Shown: positions 9,437 to 17,905 of the stretch, in pieces
Position numbering within the stretch: position 1 is the first letter of the stretch
Layout: every line of letters starts with the position of its first letter
NCBI RefSeq assembly: GCF_000758605.1
Contig: NZ_CP009282.1
Coordinates: forward strand, 5,766,001 to 5,830,000
DNA: 64,000 nucleotides
Direction of reading: 5' to 3'
Source: Paenibacillus sp. FSL R5-0912
GTDB lineage: Bacteria > Bacillota > Bacilli > Paenibacillales > Paenibacillaceae
Notes under the pieces: model-generated
Databases searched by the model: none
What the model saw: the letters and a program-made list of their open reading frames with translations, nothing else
What the model was told of the DNA's origin: nothing
Program-made: the position numbers and the translations under genes

Positions 9437-10390
9437 TTACAATTTCTCTGCAATGCGCAGTTTGGCTGAACGGGCACGTGAATTCAGCTCCAGTTCTTCT
9501 TCTCCGGGTACGATGGGCTTGCGGTTAATCAGTTTCAGGGTTCCTTTGGCGCCGCACACGCAGTAGGGCAGATCAGGCGGACAGGTACATCTGCTTAAAT
9601 AGCTGCTGAAAATCTGTTTGCAAATCCGGTCCTCCAGCGAATGGAAGGTAATTACGGATACTCTTCCCTCAGGTGCAAGGCAGCGTACTGCAGCATGCAG
9701 TCCATCCTCAAAAGCTCCCAGCTCATCATTGACAGCAATCCGCAGACCCTGGAAACTGCGTTTGGCAGGATGTCCTCCTGTCCTCCGCGCAGCCGCTGGA
9801 ATGCCCTCTTTAATCAGCTCAGCCAGTTCTCCGGTACCTTCCACCGGGCGTTCTTCCCGGCGCTCCACAATTTTGCGGGCAATCCGCCGTGAGAACTTCT
9901 CTTCTCCATACTGAAAAAGCACACGGGCTATTTCCTGTTCGCTCCAGGTATTGACGATATCGGCCGCAGTCAGCTGTGCCGACTGGTCCATCCGCATATC
10001 CAGCGGAGCATCGTGATTGTAGCTGAACCCCCGCTCCCCTTCGTCAAACTGCGGAGAAGATACCCCCAGATCGAACAGAATCCCGTCCACTTGGGGAACT
10101 CCGTCCTTTTGCGGAACAAAAGGCAGTTCCTTCAGTACTTGCTCGAGGTCACGGAAGTTGGTCTTAACCGTAACCACTTTGTCTCCGTACTCGGCCATTC
10201 TCTCTTTGGCATTGTTCAATGCCCAGTCATCCTGGTCCAGACAGATCAGCCGGCCTTCGCCGCTAAGCTTGGATGCAATAAGCGAACTGTGCCCGGCTCC
10301 TCCGAGCGTACAGTCCACATATATACCATCCTTCTTGATGTGCAGCCCTTCTGTCGCTTCTTCCTTAAGCACCGTGATGTGGTGAAACAA
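9437..10390 (-). CDS. rsmH: 16S rRNA m4C1402 methyltransferase RsmH (MraW)
   Basis: SAM-dependent enzyme that methylates N4 of C1402 in 16S rRNA. The SAM-binding motif DCTLGGAGHS is near residue 30, and conserved ILFDLGVSSPQ and HPAKRSFQGLRI follow. The start is set by the ribosome site: GGAGGG lies 7 nt before TTG at 10390, giving MFHHITVLKEE and 317 residues, like the B. subtilis protein. An in-frame TTG at 10405 would overlap that ribosome site. It is 38 bp downstream of mraZ. Confidence 0.94.
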   Translation of the reverse strand: MFHHITVLKEEATEGLHIKKDGIYVDCTLGGAGHSSLIASKLSGEGRLICLDQDDWALNNAKERMAEYGDKVVTVKTNFRDLEQVLKELPFVPQKDGVPQVDGILFDLGVSSPQFDEGERGFSYNHDAPLDMRMDQSAQLTAADIVNTWSEQEIARVLFQYGEEKFSRRIARKIVERREERPVEGTGELAELIKEGIPAAARRTGGHPAKRSFQGLRIAVNDELGAFEDGLHAAVRCLAPEGRVSVITFHSLEDRICKQIFSSYLSRCTCPPDLPYCVCGAKGTLKLINRKPIVPGEEELELNSRARSAKLRIAEKL

Positions 10391-10428
10391 GCTGCATCCC
10401 TCCAAGGCAGTAATTCGAATTGTATGTT

Positions 10429-10866
10429 TTATAGATCAAAATTGAAATCAACCAATTTCTCGGCAATCTCGTTGAACGATTCCTCTGACTGTTCGAAGTA
10501 CTGCTCCCATAGCTCCTTGTTCCAGATCTCCACCCGGTTCGAAACGCCCAGAATAACACAGTCCTTGTCCAGCTTGGCATATTGCCGCAGATTCCCCGGC
10601 AGATTCACCCTGCCTTGCTTGTCCCATACACATTCGGTCGCTCCCGAGAAAAAAAAGCGGCTGAAGGCACGGGCATCCGATTTCATCAGTGATAGGCTTT
10701 TAAGCTTTTGCTCCATGATTCCCCATTCTTCCATGGGATAAACAAACAGGCAGGAGTCGAGGCCACGGGTCGCCACGAAGGAGGTTCCGAGCAATTCACG
10801 GAATTTAGCCGGGATAATGATCCGGCCTTTGTCGTCAATGCTATGCTGGTATTCCCCCATAAACAT
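10429..10866 (-). CDS. mraZ: Transcriptional regulator MraZ
   Basis: DNA-binding protein of the AbrB-like fold that represses its own dcw operon in E. coli and acts on mraZ boxes elsewhere. The 145 residues hold two copies of the MraZ fold; MFMGEYQHSIDDKGRIIIP at the N-terminus is diagnostic, with a DxxGR turn in each half (DDKGRI, DKQGRV). ATG 10866 is preceded by GGTGGGG. It is the first gene of the cluster; three candidate MraZ boxes lie just upstream. Confidence 0.96.
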   Translation of the reverse strand: MFMGEYQHSIDDKGRIIIPAKFRELLGTSFVATRGLDSCLFVYPMEEWGIMEQKLKSLSLMKSDARAFSRFFFSGATECVWDKQGRVNLPGNLRQYAKLDKDCVILGVSNRVEIWNKELWEQYFEQSEESFNEIAEKLVDFNFDL

Positions 10867-10873
10867 GATCTTT

Positions 10874-10932
10874 CCCCACCCTTAAGTACCGATTCCCCAC
10901 TTTGCCCCACTTTTCACCACTTAAGCATAATA
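10874..10932 (-). promoter_or_regulatory. mraZ promoter with three tandem MraZ boxes
   Basis: On the minus strand the -10 is TATTAT (10927-10932) with a weak -35, TTTTTG, 17 nt upstream. Just after the -10 come three units in exact 10-bp register: AAGTGGTGAA, AAGTGGGGCA and AAGTGGGGAA (cores at 10915-10920, 10905-10910, 10895-10900). A fourth GGTGGGG (10874-10880) doubles as the mraZ ribosome-site region. Repeats of TGGG at 10-bp spacing are the known MraZ target; autoregulation here is inferred. Confidence 0.75.
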
Positions 10933-11021
10933 GATTCGCCATTAAAAATCAAAAACCTTTTTCCTAAGCAAGGTAATTTTTTCTTGTTTGTCAAGTGTCT
11001 CTGCAATATTCCGTAAAAAAT

Positions 11022-11052
11022 AAAAACCCGGGCCAGTTGATTGGCTCCGGGC
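11022..11052 (-). terminator. Rho-independent terminator after ahcY
   Basis: Read leftwards, CCCGGaGCC pairs with GGCCCGGG across a short loop, with one bulged A, and is followed by TTTTTA. It lies 18 bp after the ahcY stop and separates it from mraZ. Confidence 0.8.
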
Positions 11053-11069
11053 TATTGCAGATCCATTCC

Positions 11070-12341
11070 TTAGTCGTTCAGATTCCAGCTGTCCAGGTAG
11101 TCCACCTGTGCCTGCGTCAGGCTGTCAATGGCGATTCCCAGACTCTCCAGCTTATAACGCGCAACCTGCTCATCAAGCTCATACGGAACATTCTCCACCT
11201 TGACGCCGATATCTTTATAATTGTCATTCACATATTTGAGGGATAAGGCCTGCAGCGCAAAGGTGGTATCCATAATTTCTGCCGGATGGCCATCGGCTGC
11301 CCCCAGGTTCACCAGACGTCCTTCCGCCAGCAGGTACAGCTTGCGGCCATCCTTCAGCAGATACTCTTCAATATTCTTCCGCACCGTCCGCTGGGAGGTG
11401 GAGCGTTCAGCCAGTTCCGGCTTGTTCACTTCAACATCGAAGTGTCCGGCATTGCAGAGGATCGCACCATCCTTCATGACATCATAATGCTCGCCGCGGA
11501 TAACATACCGATTTCCGGTTACGGTTACGAAGAAGTCGCCGCGCTTCGCTGCTTCCAGCATTGGCATCACATGGAATCCGTCCATGTGGGCTTCTACAGC
11601 CTTAATCGCATCCACTTCAGTAACAATCACGTTCGCTCCGAGACCCTTGGCCCGCATCGCTACACCTTTACCGCACCAGCCGTAGCCCACCACAACCACT
11701 GTCTTGCCGGCTACAATCAGGTTGGTTGTGCGAACAATGCCGTCCCATGCCGATTGGCCTGTGCCATAGCGGTTATCGAACAAATATTTACAATAGGCGT
11801 CATTTACAGCCACCATCGGGAACTTCAGCATGCCTTGCTTCTGCAGCGCCTTCAGCCGGATAATTCCTGTAGTTGTTTCTTCAGCACCGCCGCGGATATT
11901 CTCCATCAGGTCAGGACGCTCGGAATGCAGCAGGGTGGCGAAATCTCCTCCGTCATCGATAATCAGATCCGGCTTGCTCTCCAGCGCCTTGATGTTAAGC
12001 GCCTTGAATTCTTCAGGAGACGGATTATATTTGGCGAACACGGTGATGCCGTCCTCAACTAACGCGGCACACACATCGTCCTGTGTAGACAGAGGGTTCG
12101 AGCCGGTTATCGTAACTTCGGCCCCGCCCGCCTGTACTACCTTGGCCAGATAAGCGGTCTTGGCTTCCAGGTGAAGCGTGATCGATACCTTAAGGCCCTT
12201 GAACGGCTGCTGCGCTTCGAACTGCTCGCGGATACGGTTCAGTACCGGCATGTGCTGGCGAACCCAGTCGATTTTGAGATGCCCCTCGGGCGCGAGAGAC
12301 ATATCGGTTACGATACTATTTTCCTTGGACAATGAACTCAT
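11070..12341 (-). CDS. ahcY: Adenosylhomocysteinase
   Basis: NAD-dependent hydrolysis of S-adenosylhomocysteine to adenosine and homocysteine in the methyl cycle. The 423 residues contain the substrate-binding N-terminal domain, the NAD-binding Rossmann motif VVVGYGWCGKG near residue 220, and GHFDVE near 300. The length is close to the shorter family form. ATG 12341 follows GGGAGG at 7-nt spacing; a GTG 15 bp upstream would swallow that site. Its 5' side abuts the IS110 element, so its native promoter may have been displaced. In Bacillus the corresponding interval between bshC and mraZ has no ahcY. Confidence 0.94.
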   Translation of the reverse strand: MSSLSKENSIVTDMSLAPEGHLKIDWVRQHMPVLNRIREQFEAQQPFKGLKVSITLHLEAKTAYLAKVVQAGGAEVTITGSNPLSTQDDVCAALVEDGITVFAKYNPSPEEFKALNIKALESKPDLIIDDGGDFATLLHSERPDLMENIRGGAEETTTGIIRLKALQKQGMLKFPMVAVNDAYCKYLFDNRYGTGQSAWDGIVRTTNLIVAGKTVVVVGYGWCGKGVAMRAKGLGANVIVTEVDAIKAVEAHMDGFHVMPMLEAAKRGDFFVTVTGNRYVIRGEHYDVMKDGAILCNAGHFDVEVNKPELAERSTSQRTVRKNIEEYLLKDGRKLYLLAEGRLVNLGAADGHPAEIMDTTFALQALSLKYVNDNYKDIGVKVENVPYELDEQVARYKLESLGIAIDSLTQAQVDYLDSWNLND

Positions 12342-12439
12342 GTTATAACCTCCCACTATAAATTAATATTTTCTCTTGTTTGCTCACTCGTTCTTAGGTT
12401 TTCAGCCATGGACAGGTTGAGAGTTGGAGAAGTCATGTA

Positions 12440-12744
12440 AGGATGACATTATTTTCTTGCAGAGCCGGTGGCGGGAATAGAGGTTGGGGGGATTGTCCCC
12501 AGCCCATGGATCGTTCCTGTGATCGCACTTTGGATATCCACACCTGTCTCTTGACGGCTTACCCTCCCATGTCACGCGGGGTCTTTGCCCTTACATTCCT
12601 TCGTTCTGCCTCTCAAGAGGTGGACGCCGTTTCTTGCTCCTTTACAGGGTCGTTGCCCTTATGGAATTAGTTCCTGCGGCTGCTCCGTGCTTCTTTTGTC
12701 TTTGGTGAAACCTACTTCAATGAGCAAAATGAGTTTGGTTTTTC
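12440..12744 (-). ncRNA. Candidate IS110/IS1111 guide RNA (bridge or seek RNA)
   Basis: The 305 bp after the recombinase stop hold no plausible gene but are rich in short foldable words. Two near-identical 15-base segments recur (12578-12593 and 12647-12661, core GGGTCnTTGCCCTTA on the plus strand). There is a perfect TGGATATCCA palindrome (12531-12540), and further short dyads such as GATCGttcctgtGATC lie near 12509. IS1111-type elements are known to encode a target- and donor-binding RNA at this position. The RNA itself is inferred, not shown. Confidence 0.45.
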
Positions 12745-14040
12745 TTAGGCTGCCATCTGTAGCTGGGCCTGACGGACCGGCCCTAACACGCTGTTTGCAT
12801 CGTATGGAATGTGCTTCGTCCCGAGCGTATGAAGCACGCGAATAAGTTTCCCGCACAACGCCACAAGGGATTGCTTTTTCTTCAGTGGATTCTGACTTCG
12901 TGTCGTAAAATACTGGTGCAGTGCCTTGAATTCGGCGTTCTTTGCTACCATGGGCATGACCGCCCGGAACAGCAGGGCCCTCAGCTTTGCACGTCCACGT
13001 TTGGTAATACTGGACTTGCCCTTTTTCTTTCCCGAACTATTCTCTTTGAGATTCAGTCCGGCCAGCCGAATAATCTGCTGTCCATGCTCGTAACCACTCA
13101 GATCGCCCACTTCCGCCAGGAATCCCGCTAACGTCACTACAGCCACACCGGGCACGGTAAGCATCTCTTTCGTGCCTGGAATTTGCCCTAGTAGACGTTC
13201 TACTTCGGACAGAATCTCTTCAAGCTGTCTGGCGAACATGTCATACTGCTCCAGAAGTGTTTTAATCTCGATCTTTGCTGCAGGAAGACCTTCGGTCAGA
13301 CCGATAGAGCCTCTCGCCGTTTCGACCAGCAATTGGGCTCGCTTCGTTCCCACCGCTCGTTTCACGTCTTTCTTCCACCGCTGAGCGATGGCTTCTGCAC
13401 CGAGTCCTACGATCTCACCTGGCGTCGGAAACTCGTCTAGAGTAATAAGCGAGGCTTTTCCTTCCCAGTCTTTAAACACCTCAGTGTATTCCGGGAAAAA
13501 GCGATCCTGCCAGTTCTGCACCCGCCTTTGCACCTGCCCGAGGTTCACCATGATCTTCTCCCGAAGATTCATGAGAATTCGCAGATCTGCGTAGATACGC
13601 GTTGGCAATTTAGGTTCGCTGTATTTCCCATTCCGCACTAAATCGGCAATGACTTTAGCGTCTTTATAGTCGTTTTTCGTGGGTGAGTTATCTTCCAGTT
13701 CTTTGCTTTTGTGTACATGATGCGGATTGACAATGACCAAAGGAATGCCGTGCTGTCCCAAATACTCGGCCAGGTTAAACCAATAGTGTCCGGTAGGCTC
13801 AATGCCAAAGAGGACGTCGCTCTTGGCATGCTCCCGCTGAAGCTCCTTCATCCACTGAACCAGTTGCTCCAGTCCGGTACGGGTATTTGAGAACACACAA
13901 TCCTTTCCGAGTTCAATCCCCCGGTAGTCGATAGCGCGAGCCACATGGGTTTCTTTCGCAATGTCTGCGCCTACGACAAGGGTCTTGTCGGAAATTCGTG
14001 TAATCCGTTGATTCTGCTTCTTCGATTGTTTATACTTCAT
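12745..14040 (-). CDS. IS110-family DEDD transposase/recombinase
   Basis: Site-specific recombinase with an N-terminal RuvC-like DEDD domain and a C-terminal Tnp20 domain with a catalytic serine. Visible are VGADIAKETH (first acidic residue, about residue 24), the FGIEPTGHYW segment, NDYKDAKVIADL (later acidic residues), and in the C-terminal half MLTVPGVAVVTLAGFLAE, then AGLNLKENSSGKKKG. The start chosen is ATG 14040 (431 residues) with AGGAGG 8 nt upstream. An in-frame ATG at 14112, itself preceded by GAGG, would add 24 residues. The reading frame is intact, so the element may be active. Confidence 0.9.
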   Translation of the reverse strand: MKYKQSKKQNQRITRISDKTLVVGADIAKETHVARAIDYRGIELGKDCVFSNTRTGLEQLVQWMKELQREHAKSDVLFGIEPTGHYWFNLAEYLGQHGIPLVIVNPHHVHKSKELEDNSPTKNDYKDAKVIADLVRNGKYSEPKLPTRIYADLRILMNLREKIMVNLGQVQRRVQNWQDRFFPEYTEVFKDWEGKASLITLDEFPTPGEIVGLGAEAIAQRWKKDVKRAVGTKRAQLLVETARGSIGLTEGLPAAKIEIKTLLEQYDMFARQLEEILSEVERLLGQIPGTKEMLTVPGVAVVTLAGFLAEVGDLSGYEHGQQIIRLAGLNLKENSSGKKKGKSSITKRGRAKLRALLFRAVMPMVAKNAEFKALHQYFTTRSQNPLKKKQSLVALCGKLIRVLHTLGTKHIPYDANSVLGPVRQAQLQMAA

Positions 14041-14160
14041 GTTGAGTGCCTCCTGTGCTGCAATTGTTCTTTGGCGGAACGTTTCCCAGTATACAGTTGG
14101 CGCTTTTTTCATTCAAACCTCAAATTAATTCATTACAGGAATGGCTCCTATAATATATTC

Positions 14161-15792
14161 CTACATATAAATAATGCGGTGTGTTCCGCTGTAATCGGCT
14201 GGTACAGCCATTAGTTCCTCCAGCCAGCCAAGGCCGTAACGGTTCAGATAATACATCATATTATATACTCTCTCCTGCAGTTTACCCAGAGGCATAACGG
14301 ACAGCTCAATCCGTTCCCACTGACGCAGCGCCGCCTCATTCTGCTTCTCCATCGCATCCAGTGCTTTGCCCTGCAGGAAGGAAATCTGATCTATAATCTT
14401 GTCCTTATTGCTGTTCCCCAGCTTCAGCAGACCTGCCTGAATTCCGCCAAGCTGCTCAATCAGCGGCTCGTACATCGCGGAGAATGCGGCTTTGGTCTGT
14501 TCAAACCGTTCTTCAATCTTCAGCTCATCCTGTGCAGTTAACCACTCTTTGCGTTTATCATCCAGACCAAGACGCACATCCGTGAAGGACAGTCCGTATT
14601 TATCCATATGCTTGTTAAGCGTTCCCTCTATGACTGTAAAAGACATGCGCGGAATAATCAGCGGCATTTGTCCGCCCATTACCTTAAAGGCCTGATGCGG
14701 AATCGCCCAGTAAGCCATTTCTCCTTGTCCCAGCACCGTAGCCAGCACAGGCAGTATATAGTCCTGCATCAAGGGACGCGTCAGCACGTTGTTGCTGAAC
14801 CGCTCAGGATGGCTCTCCAGCAGCTCCAGCAGCTCTGTACGGGAAAAAGATACCACGGATTTCCGGTCTGCGAATCTGTCCCCCTCCTTATGAAGCAGAA
14901 GCCGTGCGCCTTCATGTATATAAAAGAGGTTAGCATTCCCGGGTGTCACATCCGCCTGCAGCACGTAACCGCCCGCAGCAATACGATCAGCCGCTGCGGT
15001 GTAGGCAGCCTCGAGCTCGTCATTACGCTCGATCATTGCAGCAAACATTGGCATTTCAAGTCTGCGCAGCGCGGAATCGGCAGAATCCAGCAGAATCAGC
15101 CCGTATTGACCAAATAGAGAACCCATCAGCTTGGCAAAAGCGGCAGTCATATTGTCCGCACCCAGCGAAGCTGCTGTGACAAACTCCATCACCTGCGGCT
15201 TGAATTCGCTATCCTGCAGCAGTCCGTCCAGCTGCCCTACAGCCTGAAGCCAGCTCTCTGCTTCCACCTTGATTTCACTGACAGAAGAACGCGGACCTTC
15301 GCCTTTATCCAGCTTAATCCGCGTAATTTCGCCCGTCCGGTTCAGTACATACGTATGATTGACTTCATCCCAGTCATGATCTTCACCGGCAATCCAGAAC
15401 AGCGGAACAACGTGGCGCCCAAGCTGGGCTGCTGCTTCCCGCGCAGCCTGAATTGTAGTAATTGCCTTATATACTACAAAGAGCGGACCTGTGAACAAAC
15501 CGCTCTGCTGGCCGCCTGTGACCACCAGCGTATCCGGCTGCTCCAATAAGTCAAGGGAGCGCATTACCGCTCCATGGGCATTATGCTCTGCGTTATAACT
15601 GCGTAAGTATGAAACAACCGCGGTACGGTCTGCACGGAGGCTTGCCGTTCCATCAAGCCATTCCGCGCGCTTAACCCGGCTCTCCAGGTTGCGGAAATCC
15701 CCGCCGTACAAATGTCCTACAGTTTCATATTGATGTATATAGTCACTGGCGAGCGCAGATCCGCCCGGAAGTGGTTCCGGTACAACATTCAT
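14161..15792 (-). CDS. bshC: Bacillithiol biosynthesis cysteine-adding enzyme
   Basis: Last step of bacillithiol synthesis: joining L-cysteine to glucosaminyl malate. The 543 residues match the family length of about 540. Recognisable are VTGGQQSGLFTGP near residue 90 and the conserved FWIAGEDHDWDEVNH stretch near 135; the C-terminal part is helical. ATG 15792 lies 9 nt after AGGAGG; an ATG 6 bp further upstream is too close (3 nt). In B. subtilis the gene precedes mraZ; here ahcY and the IS110 element come between. Confidence 0.95.
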   Translation of the reverse strand: MNVVPEPLPGGSALASDYIHQYETVGHLYGGDFRNLESRVKRAEWLDGTASLRADRTAVVSYLRSYNAEHNAHGAVMRSLDLLEQPDTLVVTGGQQSGLFTGPLFVVYKAITTIQAAREAAAQLGRHVVPLFWIAGEDHDWDEVNHTYVLNRTGEITRIKLDKGEGPRSSVSEIKVEAESWLQAVGQLDGLLQDSEFKPQVMEFVTAASLGADNMTAAFAKLMGSLFGQYGLILLDSADSALRRLEMPMFAAMIERNDELEAAYTAAADRIAAGGYVLQADVTPGNANLFYIHEGARLLLHKEGDRFADRKSVVSFSRTELLELLESHPERFSNNVLTRPLMQDYILPVLATVLGQGEMAYWAIPHQAFKVMGGQMPLIIPRMSFTVIEGTLNKHMDKYGLSFTDVRLGLDDKRKEWLTAQDELKIEERFEQTKAAFSAMYEPLIEQLGGIQAGLLKLGNSNKDKIIDQISFLQGKALDAMEKQNEAALRQWERIELSVMPLGKLQERVYNMMYYLNRYGLGWLEELMAVPADYSGTHRIIYM

Positions 15793-15831
15793 ATGCATTT
15801 GCCTCCTGTTCTACTATAACCTGCTGTATGT

Positions 15832-15860
15832 AATCATAAATCGGTAAACCCTTTATGATT
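15832..15860. repeat. Perfect inverted repeat upstream of bshC
   Basis: AATCATAAA and TTTATGATT form perfect 9-bp arms around an 11-nt spacer, about 40 bp before the bshC start. No T-run follows on either strand, so an operator is more likely than a terminator. No known regulator motif was recognised. Confidence 0.5.
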
Positions 15861-15979
15861 GTATCCAAAGTTAGGTGCGGCGTCAAAGAAGAAGCGCCGG
15901 CATGGAACTATACAAGCATATATTGAAAGAATAGACGAGAGCTAAACGCTCCCGCCTACGGTGATAATGCTGTTAAATT

Positions 15980-16900
15980 TTAAGCGAACTGTTTAGCAAC
16001 AAAATGTCCCTTGGACACTTCGACCAGCTCATAATCGCTATCATTGGTTTTTTCATTTGCACTATAAATTGGGCTGCCCAGCTCATCATGCAGATGAATG
16101 CGTTTCTTGTTCGCTTCCACTTCCGGATCCGGAACCGGAATCGCCGAGAGCAGCGACTTGGTGTACGGATGGATCGGGTTAGCGTACAATTCTTCGCTTT
16201 CCGCAAGTTCAACCATTTTACCCAGGTACATAACAGCTACACGGTCACTGATATGCTTAACCATGGACAGGTCATGCGCAATGAAGAGATAAGTAAGTCC
16301 GAGACGATCCTGAAGTTCTTTGAGCAGGTTGACTACCTGTGCCTGAATGGACACGTCCAGTGCCGAGATCGGCTCATCGCAGACGATGAACTTAGGGTTA
16401 ACCGCAAGGGAACGGGCAATACCGATACGCTGGCGTTGTCCGCCGGAGAACTCATGCGGATAGCGGGTGGCATGATCATGGTTAAGTCCAACCATATCCA
16501 GCAGCTCTTCAATCCGCTTCTTGCGTTCCTGCCGGCTTCCGGCCAGACCATGAATGTCCAGGGCTTCACCGATAATGTCCGATACCGTGAACCGCGGGTT
16601 AAGCGATGCATACGGATCCTGGAAGATCATTTGCATATCACGGCGCATCGCCTTCATTTTGCTGCCGGACAATTTGTAGATATCTACACCATTGTATTTC
16701 ACGCTTCCTGCAGTCGGCTCGTACAAGCGGAGAACCGTACGGCCTGCAGTAGTCTTACCGCAACCGGACTCCCCTACCATACCCAGGGTTTCGCCTTCGC
16801 GAATCGAGAAATTAATATTATCAACAGCCTTAAGAACTCTTCCTTTACCTACATTGAAATACTTCTTAAGACCTTCTACTTCAATCAGATTCTTACTCAA
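15980..16900 (-). CDS. oppF: Oligopeptide ABC transporter ATP-binding protein OppF
   Basis: One of two ATPases powering peptide import, on the cytoplasmic face. It has a Walker A GESGCGKTT near residue 45, the signature FSGGQRQRIGIARSL and Walker B FIVCDEPISALD; the C-terminal oligopeptide-transporter extension is present. The start is TTG at 16900 (306 residues), set by GGAGG 9 nt upstream; TTGA overlaps the oppD stop. The frame is open much further upstream but only inside oppD. It is the last gene of the operon. Confidence 0.9.
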   Translation of the reverse strand: MSKNLIEVEGLKKYFNVGKGRVLKAVDNINFSIREGETLGMVGESGCGKTTAGRTVLRLYEPTAGSVKYNGVDIYKLSGSKMKAMRRDMQMIFQDPYASLNPRFTVSDIIGEALDIHGLAGSRQERKKRIEELLDMVGLNHDHATRYPHEFSGGQRQRIGIARSLAVNPKFIVCDEPISALDVSIQAQVVNLLKELQDRLGLTYLFIAHDLSMVKHISDRVAVMYLGKMVELAESEELYANPIHPYTKSLLSAIPVPDPEVEANKKRIHLHDELGSPIYSANEKTNDSDYELVEVSKGHFVAKQFA

Positions 16901-17895
16901 ACGAACTGCACCTCCTTGGCCATCGAATGCAGATTCCAGCAGCGCGCCATATGCGTTTCGCTGAACTCTGTGGCGCCGGGATCGATCTGTTCGCAAACAT
17001 GCATTGCTTCGCTGCAACGCGCTGTGAACGGGCAACCGACCGGCGGCTTAATCAGATCCGGGGGAGTACCGATGATCGGAATCAGCGGCTCACCCTTCTT
17101 TTGGTCAAGACGCGGCATCGACCGCAAAAGACCTTTGGTGTAAGGGTGCTGGGGATTCTTGAAAATCTCCCAGCGTGTCCCTGTTTCGACCACTTCACCA
17201 GCATACATTACGATGACCCGGTCACACATGCCGGCAACCACGCCGAGATCATGTGTAATCAGGATGATGGAGGTCCCTAGTCTTTGCTGCATCTCTTTCA
17301 TAACTTCCATGATTTGCGCCTGAATGGTTACGTCAAGCGCCGTTGTCGGCTCATCCGCAATCAGGAGAGCCGGGCGGCAGGCCAGAGCAATGGCAATCAT
17401 TACGCGTTGGCGCATCCCGCCGGAGAATTCGTGGGGATATTGGTTAAAGCGAGCCTCCGCATTTTTAATGCCTACTAATTGCAGCATTTCAATACCTTGC
17501 TGTTTCGCTTCGGCCGCTGACATATTCTGATGTTTGATCAAAACTTCGGTTATCTGTTTGCCCACTTTGATAGTTGGGTTCAAAGAAGTCATCGGGTCTT
17601 GAAATATCATGCCAATATCTTTGCCGCGAATCGATTCCATTTGTTTCATGCTTAGGTCCAGCAGATTCTTTCCTTGAAAAACAATCTCGCCTTGCTTCAC
17701 TTTGGAGAGCGGGGCAGGAAGCAGCCGCATAATCGACTGTGCAGTGACACTTTTGCCGCTGCCGGATTCACCGACAATAGCAACGGTCTCGCCTTTGCCT
17801 ACTTCAAAGTTCAACCCGCGTACAGCCTGAACTTCTCCGCCTTTTACAAAAAAGGAAACTTGCAAATCCTTGACTTGCAGAATGGGTTCCATCAT
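16897..17895 (-). CDS. oppD: Oligopeptide ABC transporter ATP-binding protein OppD
   Basis: Partner ATPase of OppF. Walker A GESGSGKS spans residues 42-49, signature FSGGMRQRVMIAIAL is near 160, Walker B LIADEPTTALD near 180. The C-terminal segment has the cysteine pattern GCPFTARCSEAMHVCEQ near residue 295 that in this family binds an iron-sulfur cluster or metal. AGGAGG precedes ATG 17895 (a second ATG follows at once). It overlaps oppF by 4 bp and follows oppC by 10 bp. Confidence 0.93.
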   Translation of the reverse strand: MMEPILQVKDLQVSFFVKGGEVQAVRGLNFEVGKGETVAIVGESGSGKSVTAQSIMRLLPAPLSKVKQGEIVFQGKNLLDLSMKQMESIRGKDIGMIFQDPMTSLNPTIKVGKQITEVLIKHQNMSAAEAKQQGIEMLQLVGIKNAEARFNQYPHEFSGGMRQRVMIAIALACRPALLIADEPTTALDVTIQAQIMEVMKEMQQRLGTSIILITHDLGVVAGMCDRVIVMYAGEVVETGTRWEIFKNPQHPYTKGLLRSMPRLDQKKGEPLIPIIGTPPDLIKPPVGCPFTARCSEAMHVCEQIDPGATEFSETHMARCWNLHSMAKEVQFV

Positions 17896-17905
17896 TGTTC
17901 ACCTC

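Larger units (their letters stand above)
12400..14150 (-). mobile_element. IS110-family insertion sequence
   Basis: The element comprises one DEDD recombinase gene and a long structured non-coding 3' flank, and sits between bshC and ahcY. Limits are approximate: IS110 elements lack true terminal inverted repeats and make no clear target duplication. The only matching subterminal words seen are AGCCAT (12404-12409) and its complement ATGGCT (14141-14146), six bases, which could be chance. The long non-coding segment lies downstream of the recombinase, as in the IS1111 group. Confidence 0.75.

Noticed and set aside
10895..10920. Third copy of the 55-bp dispersed repeat (CCCCACTTTG similarity)
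   Set aside because: The likeness is limited to a few bases and is fully explained by the MraZ boxes.
12342..12480. SAM or SAH riboswitch before ahcY
   Set aside because: No S-box or SAH-type core was recognised, and most of the region probably belongs to the IS.
12443..12845. Two plus-strand frames of 75-86 codons at the IS end
   Set aside because: They run through the structured non-coding flank and the recombinase 3' end; no ribosome site or family.
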